This document shows positions 20,765 through 29,990 of a stretch of 64,000 nt of DNA, in pieces. The DNA comes from Arachidicoccus ginsenosidivorans (GTDB taxonomy: Bacteria > Bacteroidota > Bacteroidia > Chitinophagales > Chitinophagaceae). Numbering within the stretch: position 1 is the stretch's first letter; each line of letters opens with the position of its first letter. Made by a program: the position numbers and the translations under genes. The stretch spans positions 1,116,001-1,180,000 of the forward strand of contig NZ_CP042434.1 of the NCBI RefSeq assembly GCF_007971385.1, in the 5' to 3' direction. The notes beneath the pieces are model-generated. The model was not told the DNA's origin. It saw only the letters and a list, made by a program, of their open reading frames with translations, and ran no database searches.

Positions 20765-21514
20765 TTATTATTTACTACATGTTCCTCCGTCACCAATTAT
20801 AATTATACCTTAAAAAGTTGTTATGCAGTGTATTCTGGCGCTAACGCGGCATTATATCAAATTGTCGGACCAAATAATTTCGCTGCCTATAATTTAAGTG
20901 TAGCAATAGATAATAATGGCGATCCGACTGAAGCAACGATCGATCCATACGTAGCTCAAGATCCAGCAACAGGATATTACCCCAAATCACTTAAGACAGG
21001 CTTGTCAGGACAAGACAATAATTTAGATGCAAGTAGAACAAATTATCTTACATTAAGTTCGACGCAGAAAATATCTATGGAAGTACAGATGGGAGATTAT
21101 GTAGCAGTGACCAACAATGATCCTAATAGTGCAAATTACGGTCAGACGTTATACGGTGTTGTTGGAGATAGCAGTGGAACAATTCCTCATTTAGGAGAAA
21201 TGTCCCATCATTTTGCATTAGAAGTATTTGGGGCTAACTCAGGTATTACCAAAACTGGTGTTGATGTTTTGAACAAAGTGAATATTATGATAGCACATGG
21301 TAGTGTTAATACTACCAACGATGGTGAAATTAACCCTACTTATACACTTGATCTAAACAATGATGGAGTAGTACCACCTACCCAATAAGAAATACAAGAT
21401 GCAATAAATAATAACGGTATGGCGAATTTCAGTTTTGGGGCCCAGGGTAATAATTCCTTCGCTTCCCTTTTCCGAAACCCTCCAGCGGGTGTATCATCAA
21501 CCTGCACACCATAA
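20765..21514 (+). pseudogene. GH75-like chitosanase remnant with an in-frame stop and no start
   Basis: The open frame runs from just after a stop at 20759 to TAA at 21386-21388, then continues in the same frame (EIQDAINNNGMANFSFGAQG) to a second stop at 21512-21514. The order YYPKSLKTGLSGQDNNLDAS, MGDYVAVTN, LYGVVGDSSGTIPHLGEMSH resembles bacterial and fungal GH75 chitosanases. In those the catalytic Asp and Glu sit in a G-D-x(5-8)-GE segment. No good start codon precedes the similarity; GTG 20828 is internal. The early residues (LLLLFTTCSS) look like a damaged lipoprotein signal. GH75 would hydrolyse chitosan outside the cell. The family call is from memory of motifs. The internal TAA has no one-base homopolymer repair, so this looks like true decay or misidentified stop usage. 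Confidence 0.5.
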
Positions 21515-21523
21515 AATGACAAT

Positions 21524-22383
21524 ATGAAATATGTAAAATTTCTATATTCTATATGCATTTCATTTTTTTAACCAATGCAAGCGCCCAGCCTTTTGCTGTC
21601 AAAGGCACTCCTGACCTTAGCAGTAAAAATGGTACATACAAGGGTATAGTTAAGGACAGATACGGATCAAATACACAGTATTATCGGATTTATTTTTTAA
21701 ACGATAGCATCTTTGCATTTACCAACTTTACCGACTACGATTTTCTAACTACTTTAAAAGATAAAAAAGGTTCTTTTAATTACTCCGTTTTTGAAGGTAT
21801 TGGAAGGCTTATAGTCCATAACGGTAAAAAAGAATGGTGGGGAACCAGAAATCAAATGACGGATCATGAAATATTGAACGGCATAATTTTGGGACTAAAA
21901 TCTCGCCCGAACTTCCTGTTTAATATCGTAAATACACCTCCTCCACCGCAAGGGAATGGCTCAGTGACAGTTATATCGTTTAAATTTTTAGAAAATAAAA
22001 TGGTTGCCTCACCTGCAAGAGCGCTTTCGGGAGCTGAGCAGGGTCTTGTAGACGTCTGTCTTCAAAAGGTAGATAATATCCCTTTAGATTTTACAATTGA
22101 TAAAAAATACTACTACAATTCCACAATAGCCAACGCTCGCACTGTTAATTATATTGCACAAGTAAAACAAGATACGCATTTACAATTAATTACTATTCCG
22201 GAAAAAATACATGCAAATAAAAAGATGAAGCGGGTTAAAAAAGGCGAAGAGGTCTATCTTGTAAGGGTCTATTTAGATTATATCTTTGTTGTCAAATACA
22301 ATGCGCAAAAAGAAGTAGTAAAATATGGTTGGATACCCAGAAACTTTTTATATAAGTTAAAAGAGATAAGAAAAAATCATTGA
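21524..22383 (+). pseudogene. Unknown secreted protein, start region frameshifted
   Basis: I do not recognise the family. The open frame from 21553 has no proper signal, but ATG at 21524 gives MKYVKFLYSICISFF in another frame. Adding one T to the T7 run at 21563-21569 joins them into MKYVKFLYSICISFFLTNAS with a signal-peptidase site near SAQ, and the corrected length (861) divides by three. The mature protein of about 265 residues is basic and Tyr/Phe-rich (NTQYYRIYFLNDSIFAFTNF). It has a PPPPQG linker in the middle and a C-terminus of short beta-like stretches (VRVYLDYIFVVKYNAQKEVV) that could be SH3-like. It follows the GH75 remnant by 9 bases and may once have been its operon partner. Confidence 0.6.
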
Positions 22384-22507
22384 GCACACCTATGCCATCC
22401 TTCGTCTGTACCCCCTAAAATTAAAATAGAAAACTTTACAATCAAACAACAAACTAGGGATTTAAACTAAATATACAATTCACAAGAACCTTGGATTTTC
22501 ATCACTA

Positions 22508-22750
22508 TCATCCATCCTTCTTACGAAGCACTCCTTCAATTGATCCAGGATAAGTTGTCCTATTCTCTTTATGTAATCTAATATTTTGCTGCAACACTCC
22601 GTAATAATTACCTAGTTGAATTTAAAATAGCTTTTCAAATGAATGCATTACAGATTTAATATTTATGTTGCCATGATTAAGGGGAACCTTCGGACTGGAT
22701 CGCATAAGCGAGTTCAATTAATGCTGCCTTGGAATCTGTCCATTCAAGGG
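22508..22750 (-). pseudogene. RteC-like C-terminal relic
   Basis: Reading the minus strand gives LEWTDSKAALIELAYAIQSE, then after a frame change NHGNINIKSVMHSFEKLF, a stop, and IQLGNYYGVLQQNIRLHKEN followed by RTTYPGSIEGVLRKKDG. This aligns along its length with the RteC C-terminus seen at 36401-36650 in this window (WTGSKTALIELIYALQS, IATYFENVFEIDLGDFYH, RNRKINRTKFLDSLKDAI). At least one frameshift and one in-frame stop interrupt it, and the N-terminal two thirds are absent. RteC proteins are regulators associated with Bacteroides conjugative transposons. The relic suggests a mobile element once sat here. The 5' end of the relic abuts a long inverted repeat. Confidence 0.7.
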
Positions 22751-22811
22751 CAATAAATAAGCTTCGTTCGACCTTGAGGCACGAAAAGGTCGTATGAAGC
22801 TTATTTATTGC
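22750..22811. repeat. Long inverted repeat, 26-nt arms, 10-nt loop
   Basis: The arms at 22750-22775 and 22786-22811 match at 24 of 26 positions: GCAATAAATAAGCTTC outside and CGACCTT inside, with a three-base block between that has two mismatches. The loop is GAGGCACGAA. It has no T-run directly after it, so it is not a standard terminator. It sits at the truncated end of the RteC relic, so it may mark a recombination scar or the core of a small non-autonomous element. Confidence 0.75.
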
Positions 22812-22955
22812 TATTACACAACATTAAGCTTATCCACAACCTTGACTAACCCTATTCATTTCATGAATAATGTATATAGAAATACTAGCTAGGAAAACCC
22901 AATAGCACATACAATAAATTCATGGCTACTTGGCCTCAGAACTCTTCATATAGCA

Positions 22956-22998
22956 AAACGGGCAATCCTGCGTCCATTAAAGACCGGATTGCCCGTTT
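22956..22998 (-). terminator. Terminator downstream of atpA
   Basis: AAACGGGCAATCC (22956-22968) pairs with GGATTGCCCGTTT (22986-22998) around a 17-nt loop. On the minus strand it is followed by a short T-run. It lies 55 bases past the atpA stop and marks the end of the ATP synthase transcript. Confidence 0.85.
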
Positions 22999-23052
22999 AA
23001 AGCAATAATTATAACTTTCAAGCCAACTTGTATTTTAGTGGCTTATTTAAGC

Positions 23053-24630
23053 TTATTTGAACTGAGGTGCCAGACCTTTTACCAGTTCTACCATTTTCTG
23101 GATACCATCTTCAGGTAAGTTACCCTTCCTAAATTCAGCCAGAACATTTGGTAATTTGTTTTCCATTTCAAGGAAGAACTGCGCTTCAAATGCTTTCACA
23201 TTCTTAACGGCAACATCACGTAGTAAACCTTGAGAACCCAGATAGATAATCGCTACTTGCTTATCTACGGATAATGGAGAGAACTGAGGTTGTTTAAGGA
23301 TTTCTACGTTACGGGCACCTTTATCCAGTACCAGCTTAGTTGCAGCATCCAGATCACCACCAAATTTAGAGAAGGCTTCCATTTCACGGTAAAGTGCCTG
23401 ATCCAGTTTCAAGGTACCAGATACTTTTTTCATGGATTTGATCTGTGCACTACCACCTACACGGCTAACGGAGATACCCACGTTAATAGCCGGACGAATA
23501 CCAGCATTAAACAAGTTTCCTTCCAGGAAGATCTGACCATCTGTGATGGAGATTACGTTGGTCGGAATATAAGCAGAAACGTCACCAGCTTGAGTTTCAA
23601 TGATGGGCAGCGCTGTTAAAGAACCACCACCTTTTACCAAGTGCTTAATAGAATCCGGTAAATCGTTCATGTTTCTAACTACATCCTGATTACCGATAAC
23701 TTTAGCAGCTCTTTCCAGTAAACGACTATGCAGATAGAATACGTCACCTGGATAAGCTTCACGTCCTGGAGGACGACGCAGCAACAAGGACACCTCACGG
23801 TAAGCTACGGCCTGTTTAGACAGATCATCATATACAATTAAGGCTGGACGACCCGTATCACGGAAGAATTCTCCAATCGCAGCACCGGCAAACGGCGCAT
23901 AGAATTGTTGAGGAGCTGGATCCGCTGCAGATGCGGCAACAATTGTTGTATAAGCCATTGCGCCATTATCTTCCAGTGTTTTCATCACACCTGCAATAGT
24001 GGAGGCTTTCTGACCAATCGCTACATATATACAATATACAGGCTTTCCTGCTGCGTAAAATTCCTTCTGATTGATGATGGTATCGATACAGATAGCAGTT
24101 TTACCTGTCTGACGGTCACCAATGACCAATTCTCTTTGCCCACGACCAATAGGAATCATGGCATCAATTGCCTTGATACCAGTCTGTAACGGTTCTTTTA
24201 CCGGCTCACGGAAAATTACACCAGGAGCCTTTCTTTCCAGTGGCATTTCATAAAGATCACCTGTGATGGGACCTTTACCATCGATAGGCTCACCGAGCAT
24301 GTTGATAACACGTCCGACAAGACCTTCCCCTACTTTAATGGAGGCAATGCTACCTGTGCGACGTACTTTTGCACCTTCTTTGATACCAGTGCTCTTACCC
24401 ATAAGTACCACACCAACATTGTCTTCTTCCAGGTTCAATGCGATGGCTTTGGTGCCAGTCTCGAATTCGACTAGTTCACCTGAACGGACATTATTAAGAC
24501 CATAAACACGTGCAATACCGTCCCCTACTTCAAGGACCGTACCCACTTCTTCCAATTCAGCAGCACTATTGAAGTTGCTTAATTGCTGTCTTAATATCGC
24601 CGATATTTCATCTGGTTTAATCTCTGCCAT
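23053..24630 (-). CDS. atpA: F1Fo ATP synthase subunit alpha
   Basis: A 525-residue F1 alpha subunit, the regulatory nucleotide-binding subunit of the catalytic hexamer. The P-loop [13 protein letters not shown] is near residue 170. Other typical segments are [20 protein letters not shown], the [20 protein letters not shown] motif and [12 protein letters not shown]. Length is normal for the family. It is preceded by atpH with a 69-base gap. Unlike the common bacterial order, no atpG follows: a strong terminator lies just after the stop, then decayed DNA. Confidence 0.98.
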   Translation of the reverse strand: MAEIKPDEISAILRQQLSNFNSAAELEEVGTVLEVGDGIARVYGLNNVRSGELVEFETGTKAIALNLEEDNVGVVLMGKSTGIKEGAKVRRTGSIASIKVGEGLVGRVINMLGEPIDGKGPITGDLYEMPLERKAPGVIFREPVKEPLQTGIKAIDAMIPIGRGQRELVIGDRQTGKTAICIDTIINQKEFYAAGKPVYCIYVAIGQKASTIAGVMKTLEDNGAMAYTTIVAASAADPAPQQFYAPFAGAAIGEFFRDTGRPALIVYDDLSKQAVAYREVSLLLRRPPGREAYPGDVFYLHSRLLERAAKVIGNQDVVRNMNDLPDSIKHLVKGGGSLTALPIIETQAGDVSAYIPTNVISITDGQIFLEGNLFNAGIRPAINVGISVSRVGGSAQIKSMKKVSGTLKLDQALYREMEAFSKFGGDLDAATKLVLDKGARNVEILKQPQFSPLSVDKQVAIIYLGSQGLLRDVAVKNVKAFEAQFFLEMENKLPNVLAEFRKGNLPEDGIQKMVELVKGLAPQFK

Positions 24631-24699
24631 ATTATTTAGAATTTGTCTTTCGCTTGAAAACGAAAAAGGATTTGTGATTTTTAGTTTAAAAAAGATTGC

Positions 24700-25263
24700 T
24701 TATCTGATGTTCTGCACATAGTCGTTACGCTGAAATTGTCTTTTTACATCCTGCAGGTCACGAAGTATACTTGCATCAATCAGATTATTATTGTATTCTA
24801 GTATAAATCCACCGATAATATCCGCATCCACAACTGCTTCCATCTTCACATGCTCGAAACCGGCATCTTTTTTCAATTTCTGCTCCAAGCTATCTCTAAG
24901 AGCATCACTCAAAGGTTCAGCGGTGGTCACCTTTACCTGATGGATAGAATTGCGCTCATTATAAAGGTTGATAAATGCATTTGCAATTTCTGGCAAATAC
25001 CCTTCTCTACCCTTTTTAATTAATAATGTATTAAACGCAGCAGTCAGATCACTGATATTATCTTTAGTGATGGCCGTTAGAATACTTTGTTTTTTATCAG
25101 CGTAAACGACCGGGCTTTTCAGTAAAACAACTAGCTCACGGCTAACTGCGCAAATGGCTTTTATATATTCCATATCCTGGTAAACCTGATCAAACTGCTT
25201 TCTTTCTTCTGCCAGATCTGCCAGACTCTTTGCGTAAACAGCGGCTAAACGTGGATTTTGCAT
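24700..25263 (-). CDS. atpH: F1Fo ATP synthase subunit delta
   Basis: A 187-residue delta (OSCP-type) subunit linking F1 to the peripheral stalk. The N-terminal AAVYAKSLADLAEERKQFDQ and the C-terminal ILEYNNNLIDASILRDLQDV match the family's conserved ends (consensus 'G.i...g..iDgSv..rL..l'). It lies between atpF and atpA in the operon, in the same order as in most bacteria. The start ATG at 25261-25263 follows a 61-base spacer after atpF. Confidence 0.95.
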   Translation of the reverse strand: MQNPRLAAVYAKSLADLAEERKQFDQVYQDMEYIKAICAVSRELVVLLKSPVVYADKKQSILTAITKDNISDLTAAFNTLLIKKGREGYLPEIANAFINLYNERNSIHQVKVTTAEPLSDALRDSLEQKLKKDAGFEHVKMEAVVDADIIGGFILEYNNNLIDASILRDLQDVKRQFQRNDYVQNIR

Positions 25264-25324
25264 CTTATTGTTATATTATAAATATCAGAGAAATAAATTA
25301 AACTGTACGGTGTACTAAACTGGC

Positions 25325-25819
25325 TTAATTTAATTTCACATTATCAACCAGATCCTTGATCAAGGATTCTTGTTCTCCTTTATTGGCTAATTGTTTACGT
25401 AATACTTTCTCTGCTACTTCAATGACCAGATTACCGACCTGATTTTTAACTTCAGTTAAGGCAGCCTGTTTTTGTTGCGTAATTGCCGATTGCGCATCTG
25501 CTACAATTCTTTCATACTCAGATTTTGCTTTTGCAGTGGCGTCAGAAATCAGTTTTTCTGCATTGTCTTTTGCTTCTTTGAGCATCAGACTGCGTTCTTC
25601 ACGTGCTTTCTGTAGTAAAGATTCGTTTTCACTTTTGAGGCTAGCCATTTCTTTTCTTGCCTGTTCGGCTGTGGCCAGGCTTTTGGCAATTGAATTCTCC
25701 CTTTCTGAGAGCGAATTTAAAATTGGCTTCCAGGCAAATTTACCCAACACAAATAAAACCAGTAAAAACGCCAGCAGCGTCCAAAAAAATAATCCGAAAT
25801 CCGGGGTAAGAAGTCCCAT
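25325..25819 (-). CDS. atpF: F1Fo ATP synthase subunit b
   Basis: A 164-residue peripheral stalk subunit. One N-terminal membrane helix (FFWTLLAFLLVLFVLGKFAW) is followed by a long charged coiled coil (SIAKSLATAEQARKEMASLK and onward, rich in Ala, Lys and Glu). It dimerises and holds F1 stationary against the rotor. Position between atpE and atpH fits. Length is typical. Confidence 0.96.
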   Translation of the reverse strand: MGLLTPDFGLFFWTLLAFLLVLFVLGKFAWKPILNSLSERENSIAKSLATAEQARKEMASLKSENESLLQKAREERSLMLKEAKDNAEKLISDATAKAKSEYERIVADAQSAITQQKQAALTEVKNQVGNLVIEVAEKVLRKQLANKGEQESLIKDLVDNVKLN

Positions 25820-25912
25820 CTTGTAGTGAATTTATTATCAATGATTAATGTTCTTAAAAGAAAACCGCGTTTTAGCCCTGTGCGTCCAACGCGGCTTAAG
25901 GTACTTTTCTAA

Positions 25913-26176
<264 letters not shown>

Positions 26177-26252
26177 TTAAAATGAAAAAACAAAGTTGAA
26201 TATATGAATATATCTATAATTCCTTTTTACTCCCTTAAACGCCCCTACCAGA

Positions 26253-27392
26253 TTACAGAGATAACTCTCTTTCTGTATCTGTATGGTCAAATCCTTCCTC
26301 CCCCGCATGATGGCTATGATCTTCAATCATCTGACCAATGAAAATCGCCGTCAGGTTGGCAAAGATATATGCCTGAATTGCTGTCACCAAAAGCTCGATC
26401 AGCATCGAGAATACAGATAAAGCGACAGAAATAACAGAGAAGCTACCGCCAATCCATACATTAAGGTTTGCAAAAATAAAGATTAACAACACAAAACAGG
26501 CTATAACGATATGTCCGGCCAACATGTTGGCAAAAAGACGGATCATTAAGGCAATGGGCTTGATGATCAATGATATCAGTTCAATGGGCACCAGGATAAA
26601 TTTAACCGCTGTCGGCATACCGGGTGGGTTAAACAGGTGTCCCCAAAAATGCTTCTTACTGGTAAATAACATAACAACAAATGCAATCACCGCCAGGCAG
26701 CAAGTTACGGCAATATTCCCGGTCAGATTGGCACCGCCTGGGATCAGGCCTAACATATTAGCGATCCATATAAAAAAGAAAATTGTCAGGATCAAAGGCA
26801 TAAAGCGCTTATAATCTTTTCCTAGATTAGGTATTGCCACTTCATCTCTGATAAAAACAACACAAGCCTCCACTGCATTCTGCATTCCGGAGGGTGCCTT
26901 ATCAGGTCCATTTTCTTTATATTTCTTAGAAACCCTTAAAAAGAGGATCAAAATCAGGATCACCGCCAAAAACATTGCGACAACGTTTTTAGTCAATGAG
27001 ATATCATAAATTTTAGATCCGTCCAGTGCTTCTACCTTGCCATCTTTATTTAGCTGATAACCATTGTATGCAGCATGCCCATGCTCAAACCTGGACGACA
27101 TAAAGGTTGAAAGGCCATTTGTTGGGCTATAAATGATCACCGGAAGGGGTATCGTAACCGGATTTTCGCCAATAGAAAACAAATGCCAGTCGTGTGCATC
27201 CTGGATATGAGAAAAGATCTCATGAGAGATATCCATTTTACCTGCTTCATGAGTTGGTTGAGCAGTTGCTTCCGCCACAGGTTCTGCTGCTTGTTCTGCT
27301 GCTGGTTCAGCTGCCCTCACCTGAAAGGAAAACAGGGTCAAAATAACGCTGAAAGAGAGTGCCCACAATAGTTTCACCGATTTAGATGCCAT
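26253..27392 (-). CDS. atpB: F1Fo ATP synthase subunit a
   Basis: A 379-residue membrane subunit that forms the proton half-channels against the c-ring. I chose the ATG at 27390-27392 (MASKSVKLLWALSFSVILTL), which starts a signal-like helix. The upstream extension adds only uncharacteristic residues. After it comes an Ala/Glu/Pro-rich segment (EPAAEQAAEPVAEATAQP) and a His-rich stretch, typical of Bacteroidota atpB. The core has several membrane helices with LIIKPIALMIRLFANMLAGH, which carries the essential Arg, and IQAYIFANLTAIFIG. First gene of the ATP synthase operon. Confidence 0.95.
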   Translation of the reverse strand: MASKSVKLLWALSFSVILTLFSFQVRAAEPAAEQAAEPVAEATAQPTHEAGKMDISHEIFSHIQDAHDWHLFSIGENPVTIPLPVIIYSPTNGLSTFMSSRFEHGHAAYNGYQLNKDGKVEALDGSKIYDISLTKNVVAMFLAVILILILFLRVSKKYKENGPDKAPSGMQNAVEACVVFIRDEVAIPNLGKDYKRFMPLILTIFFFIWIANMLGLIPGGANLTGNIAVTCCLAVIAFVVMLFTSKKHFWGHLFNPPGMPTAVKFILVPIELISLIIKPIALMIRLFANMLAGHIVIACFVLLIFIFANLNVWIGGSFSVISVALSVFSMLIELLVTAIQAYIFANLTAIFIGQMIEDHSHHAGEEGFDHTDTERELSL

Positions 27393-27539
27393 ACCTATGC
27401 TAAATTTTCGGCAAAGATAACACGTTGCAACCATATAACGGGCGTTTGAAGGCAAAAAATTTGGCGGATTTTCTTCTATATAACTAAATATTATAATACA
27501 TCAACTGTTAACGCTTCAATAATGTTTCAACATCTAAAT

Positions 27540-27932
27540 TTATCCGCCAAAACCGGTTAAAATACTAACAGAAATAATGATCAACACCAGTAAAGTGATC
27601 ACCACATACATCCGGTCATGCTCCTTGTTGAAAGCCCAAAGTGAAAAAACCACCCGAGTTAATGGGGTTGCGATAAGCAGTAATATCCCAAGTTCTATAA
27701 TAGACAGACCATCTCCATGCAATACGCCTGTTAGGGTCTCTTTAATAAGAGCCAGCAGATTTTCATCTTTTTCAATAAAAGTGTTGTGCTGGACGCTGAT
27801 GTGCTGTCCCTTTGCTGTCAGGTATATAATACCTCCGATCACCGCTACCGTTAAGGCAAGATAGACTCCCCAGCGGAGGATCTGTCCTATGATCAGTGAG
27901 ATATCTTTATCTTTTATCGTTTTACTACTCAT
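27540..27932 (-). CDS. DUF1634 membrane protein
   Basis: A 130-residue protein with three predicted membrane helices: LRWGVYLALTVAVIGGIIYL, LSIIELGILLLIATPLTRVV and MYVVITLLVLIIISVSILTG. It matches my memory of DUF1634, small membrane proteins encoded next to TauE/SafE permeases. Here the TauE gene ends 29 bases upstream, which supports a joint transport function. Substrate unknown. Confidence 0.8.
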   Translation of the reverse strand: MSSKTIKDKDISLIIGQILRWGVYLALTVAVIGGIIYLTAKGQHISVQHNTFIEKDENLLALIKETLTGVLHGDGLSIIELGILLLIATPLTRVVFSLWAFNKEHDRMYVVITLLVLIIISVSILTGFGG

Positions 27933-27961
27933 TTATGGAAGATTATGCATCAATTCTTTTT

Positions 27962-28800
27962 CTATATCTGTCCTGTTACGCCTTTATAAATCATATCCAG
28001 CGCCACCATTAATATGAATATGGAAAAGCCAAAGCGCAATTTGGCGGTGTTGGATTGTAAAAGGATTTTAGAGCCTCCAATCGCACCAAGCAATACGCCA
28101 ATCATGACCGGCATACATAAAGCGGGTTGAATATAGCCGTTTTGCAAATAGATAAAAGCGCCTGCAGTGGCAGTGACCCCAATCATAAAATTGCTGGTGG
28201 TGGTAGACACTTTAAAAGGCACCCGCATGATATTATCCATGGCGATTACTTTCATGGCGCCCGCTCCGATGCCTAGCAGGCCAGAAATAACACCTGCCAG
28301 CATCATCATAAAAATCCCCCCACTACATTTTTCACGCCGTATTTAACAAGTCTGCCATCCTCCCCAGGATACGTGCCGCTCAATTTAAATTTCTGCCCCA
28401 TCTTACTACAAACATTTGCTGCGAGTGCGGGCCGCTTGCGCAGGGAATTCACTGCAGATAATATAAGTATTACACCAAAAAGAACCGCTACTATCGGGGT
28501 AGGGATCAACCGGGAAGCGACCAGCAGTGCCCCAAATACAGCACCTATGGTCGTGGCAATTTCCAAAAACATACCCATTCTTAAATTAGTAACTCCTTCT
28601 TTTACATAGGCTGCGGCAGATCCTGAGGAAGTTGCGATGACCGCCACCAGGGCTGTCCCAATCGCATAATGAAAATCTACACCCAGGTAAGTTAAAAGGG
28701 GAATGATGATTACACCACCGCCCAGTCCTGTTAATGAACCCAGTAGACCAGCCAGGACTGATCCAATAAATAATAGTAACGTAAAAGTAAGTGTCGTCAT
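27962..28800 (-). pseudogene. TauE/SafE-family sulfite/organic anion exporter, one-base frameshift
   Basis: The N-terminal part (MTTLTFTLLLFIGSVLAGLL, GSLTGLGGGVIIIPLLTYLG) and C-terminal part (LAGVISGLLGIGAGAMKVIA) are the two repeats of the TauE/SafE fold. The break is at a five-base A-run, 28310-28314 (+). With six bases the protein reads VVGGFFMMMLAGVISG and is 279 residues, and the corrected length (840) divides by three. The apparent ATGA overlap of the two halves is therefore probably an artefact of the missing base, not translational coupling. Family members export sulfite, sulfonates or related anions. The DUF1634 gene lies 29 bases downstream. Confidence 0.88.
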
Positions 28801-28988
28801 ATCAAATAAAACTAAGTGGCGGTCAATAGAGGATATATGGCAAAATTACAGCCCACTAGTAAACTAATTTTCCATAGTGAATTGCCATAAACTGAGTGCC
28901 TTTGAACAGAACTTATCTGAATATGCTATTTTTTAAACAGAAAACACGAAGTTTGCCAGATAATTGTGACTCAACAAAAATGTTTGGA

Positions 28989-29714
28989 ATGGCGAAAAAG
29001 ACCCTTTGTTTTGATTTTGGCAACAGCCGCTTAAAATGTGCACTGCTGCATGGCGCAGAAGTAAAGGAAGAACGTTTTATGGAGGGAACTGCCGCAGAAA
29101 TGGAGGCATTACTTCAGGAATTTAAACCTGACCGCACCATTTTGGCATCGGTCATCCATCATGATCCAGACCTGGAAAAAATACTGGAAGACTACGGTCA
29201 TTTTATAAAAATTGGTCCGGACAGCACCTTTCCCATCACGGTACCCTCTGGACAAGCCAAAACAGTGGGCGCAGACCGTTGGGCAATGCTTATGGCTGCC
29301 AAAGAAAGGTTTCCCGGCCAGCACAATCTGGTCATCGGCCTCGGATCTTGCATCACCTTTAACTTTCTGGATAAATTTGATAGGTTCCTGGGTGGATCTA
29401 TCAGTCCCGGGCTGATGATGCGACTTAAATCTCTCAAAGATTATACGGCTGGTTTGCCCTTGGTAAAACCGGATTGGAATTTTCCTTTGGTCGGTTATGA
29501 TACAAAAACCAATATACTCAGTGGAGTTATCCTTGGTATGGCCGCAGAAATAGATGGGATTATTGACCTATATAAAGCAAAATATAGCAAACTCAATATT
29601 ATGATTACCGGCGGCGATATACAGTTTTTCGTCCCGCATCTAAAAAACACTTTAATCAGTGATCCCTATTTGATTTATAAAGGGTTGTACTATATCAGTC
29701 AGCAAGGGGCTTAA
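28989..29714 (+). CDS. coaX: Type III pantothenate kinase
   Basis: A 241-residue kinase for the first step of coenzyme A synthesis, pantothenate to 4'-phosphopantothenate. The start is ATG 28989 (MAKKTLCFDFGNSRLKCALL), which places the phosphate-1 loop DFGNSRLK at the very N-terminus as in the family. VGADRWAMLMAAKERFPG matches the conserved G-x-D-R substrate motif, and VIGLGSCITFNFLD the second phosphate loop (usually GTA, here GSC). ITGGDIQFF near the end is the adenosine motif. It is divergent from the TauE gene. An OMP gene and lptC follow, an arrangement common in Bacteroidota. Confidence 0.93.
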   Translation: MAKKTLCFDFGNSRLKCALLHGAEVKEERFMEGTAAEMEALLQEFKPDRTILASVIHHDPDLEKILEDYGHFIKIGPDSTFPITVPSGQAKTVGADRWAMLMAAKERFPGQHNLVIGLGSCITFNFLDKFDRFLGGSISPGLMMRLKSLKDYTAGLPLVKPDWNFPLVGYDTKTNILSGVILGMAAEIDGIIDLYKAKYSKLNIMITGGDIQFFVPHLKNTLISDPYLIYKGLYYISQQGA

Positions 29715-29942
29715 ATGCAAGTGCCCTCTGAATACTTTTACTTGCATCTTATTTTTCCGTCAGCGCATACTTTGATAAGGCTGTATTGGAACTGATCGTA
29801 TAGCGGTTGGTGTTGACAGGGAGCCATGAAGACCACCATATTATAGTTGGTCATCAATTGTAACCCAGTAAGTTTAACGTACTTTTAACCGGTCGGGGTA
29901 AAGCTATTTTTGTCCCGCACCTTAAAAAATAGATATTTGCAG

Positions 29943-29967
29943 ACCCCTGTTTACATCACACAGGGGT
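29943..29967. promoter_or_regulatory. Hairpin in the leader of the outer membrane protein gene
   Basis: ACCCCTGT (29943-29950) pairs perfectly with ACAGGGGT (29960-29967) around a 9-nt loop, 23 bases before the ATG at 29991. There is no T-run, so it is more likely a 5' untranslated structure than a terminator. Confidence 0.45.
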
Positions 29968-29990
29968 ATTATATCTTATTCGTATATAAA

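Noticed and set aside
22830..22838. DnaA box as a sign of the replication origin
   Set aside because: Only one perfect box is present, with no cluster, no AT-rich unwinding repeats and no dnaA or dnaN nearby.
28306..28309. ATGA overlap as translational coupling of two transporter halves
   Set aside because: A single added base in the adjacent A/T run makes one normal protein, so the overlap is most simply an artefact.
29715..29990. Possible relic between coaX and the outer membrane protein gene
   Set aside because: Minus-strand frames give only short stretches broken by stops, with no family I recognise.
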